From NCBI RefSeq assembly GCF_018260405.1, contig NZ_JAGLBG010000002.1, forward strand, positions 23,492 to 87,491: 64,000 nucleotides of DNA, given 5' to 3'. Positions 20,149 to 29,782 of the stretch are shown here, one piece after another. A program made the translations under genes and the position numbers. The notes under the pieces were generated by a model, which searched no databases, was not told the origin of the DNA, and was given only the letters and a program-made list of their open reading frames with translations. The stretch's first letter is position 1. Every line of letters begins with the position of its first letter. Source of the DNA: Deinococcus sp. (GTDB taxonomy: Bacteria > Deinococcota > Deinococci > Deinococcales > Deinococcaceae).

Positions 20149-20876
20149 CGCTGGTTTCGATCACAGGCCGAGTTCAAAAGGTCTGGTCATGGTTCGCTCC
20201 TTGCGTTGCACAACATGGTGCCAGCCAGCGCGTCAGAATCACGGTGTCGTGGTCGGTGATCGCGTGCCCGGCATTCAGGCGGCGGTCTTCGAGATCAGCT
20301 CCCAGCTTCCGTAGCAGCGGAGCAATGGCTTCCCCGAACGGGGCGTAAGGGTCGTCTACGCCGTGCAAGAGCAAGACAGGCAAGCTGTTCAGGATGGTGG
20401 TCAGCGGCCCATTCAGCGGCGTACCCAGTGGCTCATCGACCGGGAGCGTCGGGCGAAGCAGCGCCGCGCCCGCCAGCAGGCCAGGGCGGCAAAGCAGCAG
20501 CGCCAGCCCAAGCTCTGCACCGTTGCCGTGGCCCAGCAGCACGGTTCGGGTCGGGTTCAGTCCGTACTGCTCGGTGGCCCCGGCCAGAAACGCCGCCAGC
20601 GCCTCCGCCTCGCCCCACACCTGTGGCTGGTCGTAATCTGCCGCGCCAAAACGGCGAAAATAGCGCGGTACGCCCTCTTCCAGCGAACGCCCCCGCACGC
20701 CCAGCAGATTGGCCTCCGGGGCCACCTCCCGACCGAGGGCGAGCAGTTGCGTTTCGTCGCCGCCCGTACTGTGAAGCAGCAGCAGGGTCAGGTCGCCAGA
20801 ACCGCGCTTCAGAGAGTGAATCCACCCCTTATCTGCGCCGCCCTGATCTGTCCAGCCCGTTTTAGGCCCGCCGTGG

Positions 20877-21768
<892 letters not shown>

Positions 21769-21782
<14 letters not shown>

Positions 21783-22467
21783 GCCCGACAGGATATTCCG
21801 TGAACCGGTCGGTGGGCGGGGCCGTGGCCGCACGGTAACCTTCGCGCCCGCCTATCAGCCGGTAGACGCCGTAGACCCAGGCCAGGCCCGCCAGTGCCCC
21901 GGCCAGCACGTCGGTGGGGTAATGCACGCCCAGCACCAGCCGCGAAAAGCACATGCTAAGCGTGTACAGCACGCCAAACACCAGCACCGGCCAGCGCCAG
22001 GGGGTACGCCAGGCCAGCACAGTCAGCACAGTCATCAGGGCGGCGGCGAACATGCTGTGTCCGCTGGGAAACGAGGGGCCATTTTCGACGACCACGCGGG
22101 GCCACAGCTCGGGACGGGCGCGGTGAAAAAATACCTTCATGAGGCCGTTGAGCACCACTGCCCCACCCAGCCCGACCAGCGAGAACAGGGCGAGGTAATG
22201 CTGGCGCAGCAGCCAAAGCGTCACTGGAATCAGCACGAACACGCTGCCCATAACCACCGGCCCGCCGAGGTGGTGCAGGAACACGCTGAAGTGCAGCAGG
22301 GCCGGAGTGGTGTGGGCGTGCACCATTTGCATCAGCGGCGTCTCGAAGACGAAGCGCTGTTTTTCAAAGAGGTCCTCGGCAATCTCACCGACGATAAAAA
22401 GCGGAACCACGACCAGCAGGAGCAGGCTGAGCAGATGAAAAGGATGGGGAGGACGCGGTGAAGACAT
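21769..22467 (-). CDS. PAP2-family membrane phosphatase
   Basis: From ATG at 22467 the 232-residue protein has about five membrane helices and the three PAP2 motifs: [21 protein letters not shown] and [16 protein letters not shown]. Histidines in motifs 2 and 3 are the catalytic pair. Such enzymes dephosphorylate undecaprenyl pyrophosphate or phosphatidic acid at the outer face of the membrane. It leads a small operon with pdxY. Confidence 0.92.
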
Positions 22468-22558
22468 ATCGGAGCAGTATGCTGCGCCCCGCAGCCGCCT
22501 GGCTTCATCCATTGGTAGTAGTTGGTCTGCTGCAACGCTTCAGGCAGGCTCTTAACTT

Positions 22559-22595
22559 ATACGGACTTTGCGGTGTGGAGCCGCAGTCCGTATCA
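22559..22595. repeat. Short inverted repeat, TACGGACT ... AGTCCGTA
   Basis: TACGGACTTTGCGGTGTGGA followed by GCCGCAGTCCGTA forms nested inverted repeats. The same core (GCGGTGTG-AGCCGCA) with the same flanking arms occurs at 10047-10120. Confidence 0.5.
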
Positions 22596-22651
22596 GGACA
22601 GGGAAAACCTGAAATGGGCCGTGTGATACGCACTGCCCTTTGTTTCGTTAA

Positions 22652-24121
22652 AACCCGCGGTATCTGATTAGCGGCTGAGGCTGGCCAAGACCTCAACAGG
22701 GTCTTGACCGCGCAGGCGGGCAGTCTCTACGACCGACTTGATTCGCATGTGTGCTTCTGCGCCCCGTTTGTTCTTGCTGCACTGGGAGACTTTGCGGGTG
22801 ATGACCACCCGCCGCAATTGCCGCTCTGCGGCATTGTTCGTCGGTGGAATCTCCGGTTTTTCCAGAAAGTGCAACAATCGTCCTTTCTCCTGTTGCTTCC
22901 ATAACCCTGCTCTGAGACGCTCACTTTCCGGGGTTCGGAGATCTGTTCGGCTCAGCAGACGGTGAATTCGCCCCTTCACCAATCTCCCTCGATATCGAAA
23001 CTGCCGCTCTGTCGTCTTCCCCTGTTGAAAGTCCCGATGGACTTTCAGTGCGTCCTGCACGTTCTCCTTCAGTCTCATCAGGTAAGCCAGTCCCTGTCCG
23101 GCCCGTCCTTTCACCTGAGCCGCGACATCACTGATGTTGCGAACGACGTGCGCCAGGCACTTCTGCTGACTCATCCCTGCGAACTGCTTTGCGTCGTACA
23201 CGCTGTAACGGTCGCACACCAGCGTTCCCTGAAACTCGTCTCCCAACACGGCTCGCAATTCAGCGGACGTATGCTGCGGATTCACCTTGAACAGCGCCAC
23301 ATCTGTACTCCGGTAGGCCCCGACCCATGCCTGTTCACCACCGATGCGCCAACCCGTGTCGTCATGATGGATATAGCCCGCCTGCCGGAGTTGCTTCTCC
23401 AGTTCCAGCACATGATTCGCCAGTGGACTTCCATCCCCAGCAAGCCGCGATGCGGCTTGACTGATCGCACTCTGGGTCAACCGCAGACCCAGGAGCAGCT
23501 CCAAAACGCGGGGCAGTTTCCGCTCTGACACCGCCACTTCATGCCGGATGGTGTGGATGGTCGCTTCCAAGCGAGGCCCGATCCGGTGAGCGGTCGCACC
23601 CCACTGGCCCGCTTGCAGGTCAGGATGCTCCCCACGAATCTTCTTGCCGCACTTTGGACAAAGAACAATGGGGACGTTGTAAACGGTCACTTCAACGCGG
23701 GGCAGGACAGGCAACTCCGTCACGCTGGCCTTTTCGAAGTGGCTCAAGGTCAACTCGCCGGTGAAGTTGCAGGCTGGACAAAGGTTGGGAAGCTCGACAT
23801 CGACCTCGTTCGTCACGAAGTCTGGAGCGTCCTTACGGGTGAACTGACCCTGTCCGGATTTTCGACCAGGTTTCTGAGGAGCGACGTACTTATTTTTCTT
23901 GCGCTCCAGGTCACTGATGCGCTTCTTTAGCCGGGTGTTCTCTTCGCGGAGCGCCTTGTTCTCGGCTTCCAGTTCCTGAACCCGCTGGGTGAGCTGCTGA
24001 ACTTGAGACTGGAGTTGGCGGATCGTGTCCATCAGTTCTGTGACCGTTGGCGTCTCCGTCATGCCCTCAGCATACCTGCTTCAGTGCTAGGGGGAGGGCC
24101 GCTAATCAGATACAACCCGCG
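22652..24121. mobile_element. Intact IS66-family insertion sequence with 8-bp target duplication
   Basis: Terminal inverted repeats GTATCTGATTAGCGGC lie at 22660-22675 and (inverted) 24098-24113, giving an element of 1454 bp. AACCCGCG occurs directly at both outer edges (22652-22659 and 24114-24121), an 8-bp duplication as expected for IS66. One transposase ORF fills the element, as in the single-gene (ISBst12-like) branch. Perfect ends and duplication imply recent insertion. Confidence 0.95.
22668..24062 (-). CDS. IS66-family transposase
   Basis: The 464-residue protein starts with a leucine-zipper-like coiled coil (about 5-52, QLQSQVQQLTQRVQELEAEN), a basic linker and a zinc finger (CPAC ... 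CPKCGKKI). The DDE core follows: HHDDTGWRIGG, TLVCDRYSVYDA and NNAAERQLRRVV. All three catalytic acids are present and the frame is intact, so the element may be active. There are no tnpA/tnpB partner genes, as is normal for this sub-branch. Confidence 0.95.
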   Translation of the reverse strand: MTETPTVTELMDTIRQLQSQVQQLTQRVQELEAENKALREENTRLKKRISDLERKKNKYVAPQKPGRKSGQGQFTRKDAPDFVTNEVDVELPNLCPACNFTGELTLSHFEKASVTELPVLPRVEVTVYNVPIVLCPKCGKKIRGEHPDLQAGQWGATAHRIGPRLEATIHTIRHEVAVSERKLPRVLELLLGLRLTQSAISQAASRLAGDGSPLANHVLELEKQLRQAGYIHHDDTGWRIGGEQAWVGAYRSTDVALFKVNPQHTSAELRAVLGDEFQGTLVCDRYSVYDAKQFAGMSQQKCLAHVVRNISDVAAQVKGRAGQGLAYLMRLKENVQDALKVHRDFQQGKTTERQFRYRGRLVKGRIHRLLSRTDLRTPESERLRAGLWKQQEKGRLLHFLEKPEIPPTNNAAERQLRRVVITRKVSQCSKNKRGAEAHMRIKSVVETARLRGQDPVEVLASLSR

Positions 24122-24183
24122 CATACCGGCCCGCAAGGGCGCCGGGGGGTCAACTCCACGCCCGAAATCCAGTTGGCCCCCGC

Positions 24184-25695
24184 TCAGGCCCGGAAACTGA
24201 TCGGCCCGAATTCCTTTTCCCACAGGTCGGCTTTGCTGTGTACGCCCGCCAGGTCTAGGGGCGTGGTTCCGCTGAGGTGCAGCGTCCAACCGGATTTGTG
24301 CTTTTCCAGTCCTTCGATGCGTACGTTGCCGGTATGCGCCCGGTCGAGGCCGTCGGCGACGCGCAAAATGGCGGCCAGCTGTGACAGCAGGTGACGTTCG
24401 GCAGGTGCCAGCGCCATATAGTCGCCGTGAGCCGCTCTGGGCAGGCTGCGGCGGTGGTAACGGGCGGTCAGCGCAATCAGTTCGATGTCACGTGGGCTGA
24501 ATCCCCGCAGGCCAGAGTTCCGGATCAGGTAGGCGCTGTGCTTGTGGTGCCCGCTCTGCGAGACAATCTGGCCACTTTCATGCAGTGCGGCGGCGGCGGT
24601 CAGCAGGCTGCGGGCGTCACCGGGAAAGGCTTCGCCGTGCTGGGTGAGGGCGTCCAGCAGTTGCCGGGAGAGTTCCGCGACCTGCTGGGCGTGCGCCAGA
24701 TTGACGCCGTAGCGCTCGGCGGTCGCCAGTACGCTGCGCTGCCGGGGGCTGAGGCCGCTGCTAAAGGATTCAAAGCGTGAGAGTTCCTCGGTCAGCATCC
24801 CCTCGCGCAGCGCCCCCTCACTGACGGTCAGCTGCACGGCTCCCAGCAGCTCCAGGGCGCTGCACAGCACGGTCAGCCCCGCAACGATGGTGTCGAGGCG
24901 CCTTTCGAGGCCGCGTATCCTGGGCCGCAGCGCCGGTTTGGTTCGCACGACCCGGTGCAAAAGTCCCTGAAGGTCGGCGAGGGTAAAGCGTACCCCGTTG
25001 ATGCTCTGGGTACTTTCACCGCGTGCGGCGGCAATGGCTTGGGCGGCCGCTTCGGCGGTGCCGCTGGACAGAAAAAAGTTAATCTGTTCTTGTCCCCGCG
25101 CTGTTCCCCGGAACTGCGGCAGGTAGGGCGTAAGCTGCTGCTCGACCGCCGAGCGCAGCGCCTGGAGTTCGCTACTGTGCCCTACCCCGCCCGGAACGTA
25201 ATGCCGGGTCATGCGAATGCTGCCCAGCGGCAGGCTCAGCACGTCACGCGCCTGCTGCTCGTCGCCGCGTACCAGTTCCAGGCTGCCGCCCCCCAGGTCG
25301 AGCAGCACGTTGTCCGGCCCCAACTCCACACTGTGCGCGACCCCCAAGTAGGTCAGTTCGCCCTCGCGCTCGCCGCTGATAATCGCCGGGTAGATGCCGG
25401 TGCGCTCCAGCATCCGCTGCGCGACCTCGGTGCCGTTGGGGGCTTCACGCAGGGCGCTGGTCGCGTACACCCGCACGTCCCCGACGCCCGCCCCACGGGC
25501 CAGTTCGCGGAAATGAGTCAGTGCCGAGGCCAGCCGGTCCTCGCCCTCGGGGGTCAGGTTGCCCCCGGCGTCCAGGCACTCACCCAGCCGGGTGCGGTCC
25601 TTGAGCGAGTCGAGCACGCGGTAACTGCCTTCTTGCGCTTCAGCGATCAGCAGATGACTCGAATTTGTTCCCACATCGGCGACGGCGACCCTCAT
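24184..25695 (-). CDS. ppx: Exopolyphosphatase / pppGpp phosphatase (Ppx/GppA)
   Basis: The 503-residue protein has the actin-like ATPase fold of Ppx/GppA: VADVGTNSSHLLIAE (phosphate 1), VYATSALREAPNG, ISGEREGELTYLGV and LLDLGGGSLELVRGDE (phosphate 2). The C-terminal half is an HD-type domain with HESGQIVSQSGHHKHSAY. It degrades polyphosphate and may hydrolyse pppGpp. It is transcribed alone; the IS66 element lies just downstream. Confidence 0.92.
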   Translation of the reverse strand: MRVAVADVGTNSSHLLIAEAQEGSYRVLDSLKDRTRLGECLDAGGNLTPEGEDRLASALTHFRELARGAGVGDVRVYATSALREAPNGTEVAQRMLERTGIYPAIISGEREGELTYLGVAHSVELGPDNVLLDLGGGSLELVRGDEQQARDVLSLPLGSIRMTRHYVPGGVGHSSELQALRSAVEQQLTPYLPQFRGTARGQEQINFFLSSGTAEAAAQAIAAARGESTQSINGVRFTLADLQGLLHRVVRTKPALRPRIRGLERRLDTIVAGLTVLCSALELLGAVQLTVSEGALREGMLTEELSRFESFSSGLSPRQRSVLATAERYGVNLAHAQQVAELSRQLLDALTQHGEAFPGDARSLLTAAAALHESGQIVSQSGHHKHSAYLIRNSGLRGFSPRDIELIALTARYHRRSLPRAAHGDYMALAPAERHLLSQLAAILRVADGLDRAHTGNVRIEGLEKHKSGWTLHLSGTTPLDLAGVHSKADLWEKEFGPISFRA

Positions 25696-25738
25696 GGCCT
25701 TTAGGATAGCGGTTTGGGGCGGGGGATCAGGCCCGGCT

Positions 25739-25910
25739 TATAGGGGAATGGCTGCGCCTGATGCAGAACCAAGGCTGACGGCGGCCTCATGCAGCGCAGC
25801 ACCCGTGAAGGGGCCTGCCCGCTTCTTGAGCAGAACGGCACCCATGAAGGGGCCTGCTCGCCCCCCACTGCGGGCAAAATTGAGCGCAGTCCGTAGTAGA
25901 CCCTTATGCT
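25739..25910. repeat. GGGGCCTGCCCGCTTCTTG repeat units
   Basis: Two units of GCACCC(A/G)TGAAGGGGCCTGC are followed by ATTGAGCGCAGTCCGTA. Related units are at 27311-27365 and in a longer run at 47735-47935. I see no gene here. Confidence 0.45.
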
Positions 25911-25959
25911 TTTAGACCCCTAGACCGTCTGCACTGCCGACTTTTGCAAAGAGGGCTAT

Positions 25960-27054
25960 TCAGTGCCATGCCTCGCCGGGCAGCGCCTTTTGCAGAGCCT
26001 CGATCACCTTTTTACGGCTGATGTGGTAGCCGATAAAAATCAGTTCGTTGGGTGCGCCCGCCTGGGGCGTGGCCGGGGTCGTCTCGACCCGCGAGCGTAC
26101 CGCCTGCACCGCGTACCGCCCGCCCGAATCGTCGCTGACGAAGCCCTTGACCCGCAGCACCGGGAACACCCGGGCCACGTTTTGCACGGTGCGTACCAGT
26201 TCAGACAGGTTCTGCGCCGCGTCGCTGGTCAGGCGGAAGGACTGCCAGCCCGGATCGTGCTCGTGAAAGTGCTGGTGGGTGCTCATGCTGTGCAGGTGGG
26301 CGTCGAGGTCGCCGTGCGAGTGCCCGTCGAGCGTGGTGTGGTCATGCAACGGCTGAGCCAGGTCGCCGGGTGCGCCGCTGACCGGGGCCTGATGCGTGAC
26401 GCTGCGGCGGCTGCCGTGCAGGTTGAGGCCCAGCGTGAGCTGCGTATCGAGCACCGCGCCATATGCCAGTTCCAGGAACCGCACGCGGGGAGCGCGGTAA
26501 CGCACGTCGGCCTCGGCTTGCAGCAGGTCGCCCTCGCCCAGGTCGTCGATCTTGTTGAGCACCGCCACGTCGGCATATTCCAGCTGGGCATCGAACACGC
26601 GGGCGGCGGCCTCGTCGCGCTCGGCCCCGAAGTCGCCCGCCAGCAGCAGCGGCGTATCGACCACGACCAGCGTGGCGTCGAGCAGAAAGTCATCGGCGAA
26701 CTCGGGGCTTTCGAGTGTGACCATCACGGCAGTCGGCACGGCGAGGCCGCTCGTCTCGATCAGGACATGGTCGAAGGTGTGCCGCCGCGCCGCGAGCGCC
26801 CGCAGCGTGCGGGTAAAGTCGTCGCCCTCGCCGCCGTAGGCCAGCAGGCCGCCATGAACGTCGTGCAGTTCGACGCCCTGCTCGCGCACGTCGAGCAGCG
26901 GGCCGTCGATGCTAACCTCGCCGAATTCGTTGACGATCACCGCCAGCGTGCGGTCGTGGGTCTGGTTGAGCAGGTTTTGCAGCAGCGTGGTTTTTCCGCT
27001 GCCCAGAAAACCGGTGACGATGGTAACGGGCGTTTTAAGGTGATGCTGGGTCAT
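25960..27054 (-). CDS. CobW-like G3E GTPase metallochaperone
   Basis: The 364-residue protein has the Walker A GFLGSGKTTLLQNLL, the VNEFGEVSIDG motif, ETSGLAVP and the NKID guanine-recognition motif. A histidine-rich stretch (about 238-272, including HDHTTLDGHSHGDLDAHLHS) could bind metal. The usual CxCC metal-binding motif after the switch region is absent; that position reads ELHDVHGGLLAYGG. Placement downstream of the corrin operon suggests cobalt handling, but zinc is also possible in this family. An SNR repeat separates it from the cob genes. Confidence 0.87.
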   Translation of the reverse strand: MTQHHLKTPVTIVTGFLGSGKTTLLQNLLNQTHDRTLAVIVNEFGEVSIDGPLLDVREQGVELHDVHGGLLAYGGEGDDFTRTLRALAARRHTFDHVLIETSGLAVPTAVMVTLESPEFADDFLLDATLVVVDTPLLLAGDFGAERDEAAARVFDAQLEYADVAVLNKIDDLGEGDLLQAEADVRYRAPRVRFLELAYGAVLDTQLTLGLNLHGSRRSVTHQAPVSGAPGDLAQPLHDHTTLDGHSHGDLDAHLHSMSTHQHFHEHDPGWQSFRLTSDAAQNLSELVRTVQNVARVFPVLRVKGFVSDDSGGRYAVQAVRSRVETTPATPQAGAPNELIFIGYHISRKKVIEALQKALPGEAWH

Positions 27055-27105
27055 GGTCAGGTTCCTTTACTGCTTCCCGTGTGAAAGTCGCGGAGCAACC
27101 GGGTT

Positions 27106-27245
27106 TAGAGCATTTTGCAAAAAGATGGCGGCTCTTTTTACCCTCTTTTTGCCGAGTGGAACGAGTGAAACAGAAAGGGCGGGACGTAGAATAAAGGGGG
27201 CGGCGGTGTGTGTCCGACGTGCCCATCATTCGGAGAACTGCTCTA
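27106..27245. repeat. SNR/MITE-like repeat, copy 5 (inverted)
   Basis: TAGAGCATTTTGCAAAAAGA to CGGAGAACTGCTCTA with TA on both sides. It separates the cobJ-cobK fusion from the CobW-like gene; its hairpin could interrupt read-through from the cob operon. Confidence 0.88.
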
Positions 27246-27467
27246 ATCCACATTCCGAATGAATCTGGTTATTTTGGAACAACTACTCAGCGCATAAATG
27301 GGGGGAATGAGACAGGAAGGGGCCTGCCCGCGCCCCAATTGCACCAGAATTGAGCGGAATCTGTATAAGGGCAAGAGTCTCGCTGAAGAAGGACAGTCAT
27401 CCTCTCTGCTTCCTGTAAAGGCCGAAATCCCCCCTGTTCCCGCCGGAAATTACCAGACGCCTGAAGT

Positions 27468-29021
27468 CTAAGCGAGAGCTTGAAGGGCAGTCTGTACAGC
27501 GCTGAACTCACTCAGCGCCCCGGGCAGCGGCGCGGGCCGACGAATAACGATGAGCGGTATGCCCAGCTCGCGGGCGGCCCCGATCTTGGCTCCCAGGCCC
27601 CCGGCCTCGCCGCTGTCCTTGGTCACGACGGCGCCGATGTTCCAGGCCCGCCACTGCGCGACGTTGAACTCGCGTGAGAACGGCCCCACGGCGGCGCAGA
27701 GGTGATCGGGTTTTATGCCCAGTTCAAGCGCCTGCTCGATGACTTTGGGCTGAGGCGTCAGGCGCACGAACACCTCGGCGCTGGGAGCCTCCCGCAGGAA
27801 AGTGCCCAGATCTTTACTCCCGGTTGCCAGAAAGACCCGGCCATAACGCGGCGCGGCCTGCGCCGCCGCTTGCATGTCGTCTACCAGTTCCAGGCCGCTT
27901 AGATCGTCCGGCAGACTGCCGGGGCGCTCGTAGCGCAAGTAGGGCAGGCCCAGTTCGGTGCTCAGGTCGCGCAGCTGCGCGGTGATGGCCTGGGCGTAGG
28001 GGTGGGTGGCGTCCACCACCGCTCTGGCCCCGACGAGGGCGCGGCGGCGGGCTTCGGCTCCGGCGGGGCCGCTGTACTGGCGTAGGTTAGGGTGCTGCGG
28101 GGCCAGGGCCGCGCCCAGTTCGGTGGCGGCGCTCAGCACAACTTGTTCTCCGGTTTCGGCCAGTTGCCGGGCCAGCGCGTTGCCGTCGCCCGTGCCGCTG
28201 AAGACCCACACGGCGTTTTCGGGGGCGGCAAAGGCGGAGGGCTGGCTGGCCTGAGCGGTCTGAGCGTCCTGCTCCGGTGCTTCCTGCTGCCAGTCGTTGT
28301 AGCCGCGTGGGGTGTACATCCAGCGGCCCTTCGTCGCCGTAAAGCGGTTGCCGATGACGATGGTAGTCAGCATGTCGAATTTCTGGTTCAGCAGCTCGCC
28401 CAGCGTCGTCACCCGCACGTCCTGATCCTCGCGGTAAGCATTGCGAACCACGCCGCAGACCGTCTCCGGTTCCTTGTGTTCCAGCATTAGCCGCAGCACG
28501 CGGTACACCCCTTCCTGGCGTGCCCGGCTCTGCACGTTATACAGCACGCAGGCGAGGTCGGCCTGGGCAATGTGGGTGGCCCGGTGCTCGATCCACTCCC
28601 AGGGGCACAACAGGTCGGACAGGCTCAGGGTGGCGAAATCGTGCGTCAGCGGCGACCCCAGCAGTGAGGCGCAGGCCGTGGCGGAAGTGATGCCGGGAAT
28701 GACCTCGACCCCGAAGTCCGGCTGCTCGGGCAGGTCCTCGAACACCAGTCCCGCCATCGCGTAGATGCCGATGTCCCCACTGCTGACCAGCGCCACGCGC
28801 TTGCCTTCCCGCGCCTTTTGAATGGCGAGTTCGGCGCGGTATTTTTCCTGCGTCAGCGGGGGTGTCAGCAGTTCCTGGGTAGTCAGCAGGGGCCGTACCC
28901 AGGTCAGGTAGAGGTCGTAGGCCACGATCACCTCGGCTTCCTGTAAGGCCCGCCGCGCCCGTTCGGGCACCAGTTCCAGCGTGCCGGGGCCGACCGACAC
29001 CAGACTGAGTTTTCCTTTCAT
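27468..29021 (-). CDS. cobJ-cobK: Precorrin-3B C17-methyltransferase / precorrin-6A reductase fusion
   Basis: From ATG at 29021 (preceded by AAAGGTGG) the protein has 517 residues. Residues about 1-255 are a CobJ/CbiH tetrapyrrole methylase: VSVGPGTLELVPERARRALQ, VSSGDIGIYAMAGLVFE, EVIPGITSATACASLLGSPL. After a linker rich in Gln and Ala, residues about 270-517 are CobK/CbiJ: VWVFSGTGDGNALARQLAE, DATHPYAQAIT, LATGSKDLGTF, VVTKDSGEAGGLGAK. Both domains act on corrin ring contraction and reduction. It overlaps the cbiG stop (ATGA) and is the last gene of the operon. Confidence 0.93.
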   Translation of the reverse strand: MKGKLSLVSVGPGTLELVPERARRALQEAEVIVAYDLYLTWVRPLLTTQELLTPPLTQEKYRAELAIQKAREGKRVALVSSGDIGIYAMAGLVFEDLPEQPDFGVEVIPGITSATACASLLGSPLTHDFATLSLSDLLCPWEWIEHRATHIAQADLACVLYNVQSRARQEGVYRVLRLMLEHKEPETVCGVVRNAYREDQDVRVTTLGELLNQKFDMLTTIVIGNRFTATKGRWMYTPRGYNDWQQEAPEQDAQTAQASQPSAFAAPENAVWVFSGTGDGNALARQLAETGEQVVLSAATELGAALAPQHPNLRQYSGPAGAEARRRALVGARAVVDATHPYAQAITAQLRDLSTELGLPYLRYERPGSLPDDLSGLELVDDMQAAAQAAPRYGRVFLATGSKDLGTFLREAPSAEVFVRLTPQPKVIEQALELGIKPDHLCAAVGPFSREFNVAQWRAWNIGAVVTKDSGEAGGLGAKIGAARELGIPLIVIRRPAPLPGALSEFSAVQTALQALA

Positions 29022-29782
29022 GGTTGCCACCTTTCATCTTCGGCGCGGTCTTCAACCACGGCTACCGTCACGCCATTCAGGGCCGTTTTGGGAACGATCA
29101 GCCGCCCGCGCGGGCTGGCGATCAGGGCGCAGGGTTCGCACACGCCTGGCAGCCCAACACTCTGCTGCACCCACTCGCTGGCCGCCGTGACCCAGGGCCG
29201 CGCCGCGATGTCCTGGGCCGCCACAACGCGCAGCGGCAGGGCGTACTGCTCGCAAAAGGCCAGCAGGCCCGCTTCATTCGCCTTGAGGTCAACCGTCGCC
29301 ACCTCACGCACCTCGGTTAAGTTTCTTGCTGCCAGTGCGTGCAGCACGGCGTTTTCGACCTGTTCCAGACTGACCCCGCGCCGCGCCCCAATGCCCAGCG
29401 TCAGCGGTTTGACGGTCTCGGTGGCGGTCGTGATCACCGGCACCGCGCCGGTCAGGCGGGCGACCCGGTAGGCCAGCGCGTTGCCGCCGCCCTCGTGCCC
29501 GCCCAGCAGCGCCACCGCGAACCGCGCCGCGTCGTCGAGAACGACCACTGCCGGGTCGGTGTGCTTGCTGCGGGGCAGTCCGGCCACGAAGCGCGTGGCG
29601 ATGCCCACGGCCCCAATCATGACCCAGGCCCGCACACTGGCGAACGCGGCGCCAAAGGCCCCCCGCTGCGGCGTGCCCGCTTCCCAGGGGCGAAACAGCG
29701 TGCCCCCAAGCCCGCCGGTCAGGTGCTCGGCCAGGGCCAACGTCTCACGTCTTATGGGCCAGATACCCACGGCCTCAGTCAT
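29018..29782 (-). CDS. cbiG: Cobalt-precorrin-5A hydrolase
   Basis: The 254-residue protein shows the CbiG pattern: an N-terminal domain with MIGAVGIATRFVAG and VVVLDDAARFAVALLGGHEGGGNALA, and a C-terminal domain with LGIGARRGVSLEQVENAVL and VATVDLKANEAGLLAFC. The enzyme opens the lactone of the contracted ring and releases acetaldehyde, a step of the anaerobic pathway. It overlaps cobM upstream and cobJ-cobK downstream by ATGA. Confidence 0.92.
   Translation of the reverse strand: MTEAVGIWPIRRETLALAEHLTGGLGGTLFRPWEAGTPQRGAFGAAFASVRAWVMIGAVGIATRFVAGLPRSKHTDPAVVVLDDAARFAVALLGGHEGGGNALAYRVARLTGAVPVITTATETVKPLTLGIGARRGVSLEQVENAVLHALAARNLTEVREVATVDLKANEAGLLAFCEQYALPLRVVAAQDIAARPWVTAASEWVQQSVGLPGVCEPCALIASPRGRLIVPKTALNGVTVAVVEDRAEDERWQP

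Noticed and set aside
25963..27084. Long + strand frame opposite the CobW gene
   Set aside because: It is a shadow of the CobW-like gene, without a plausible start or domain.
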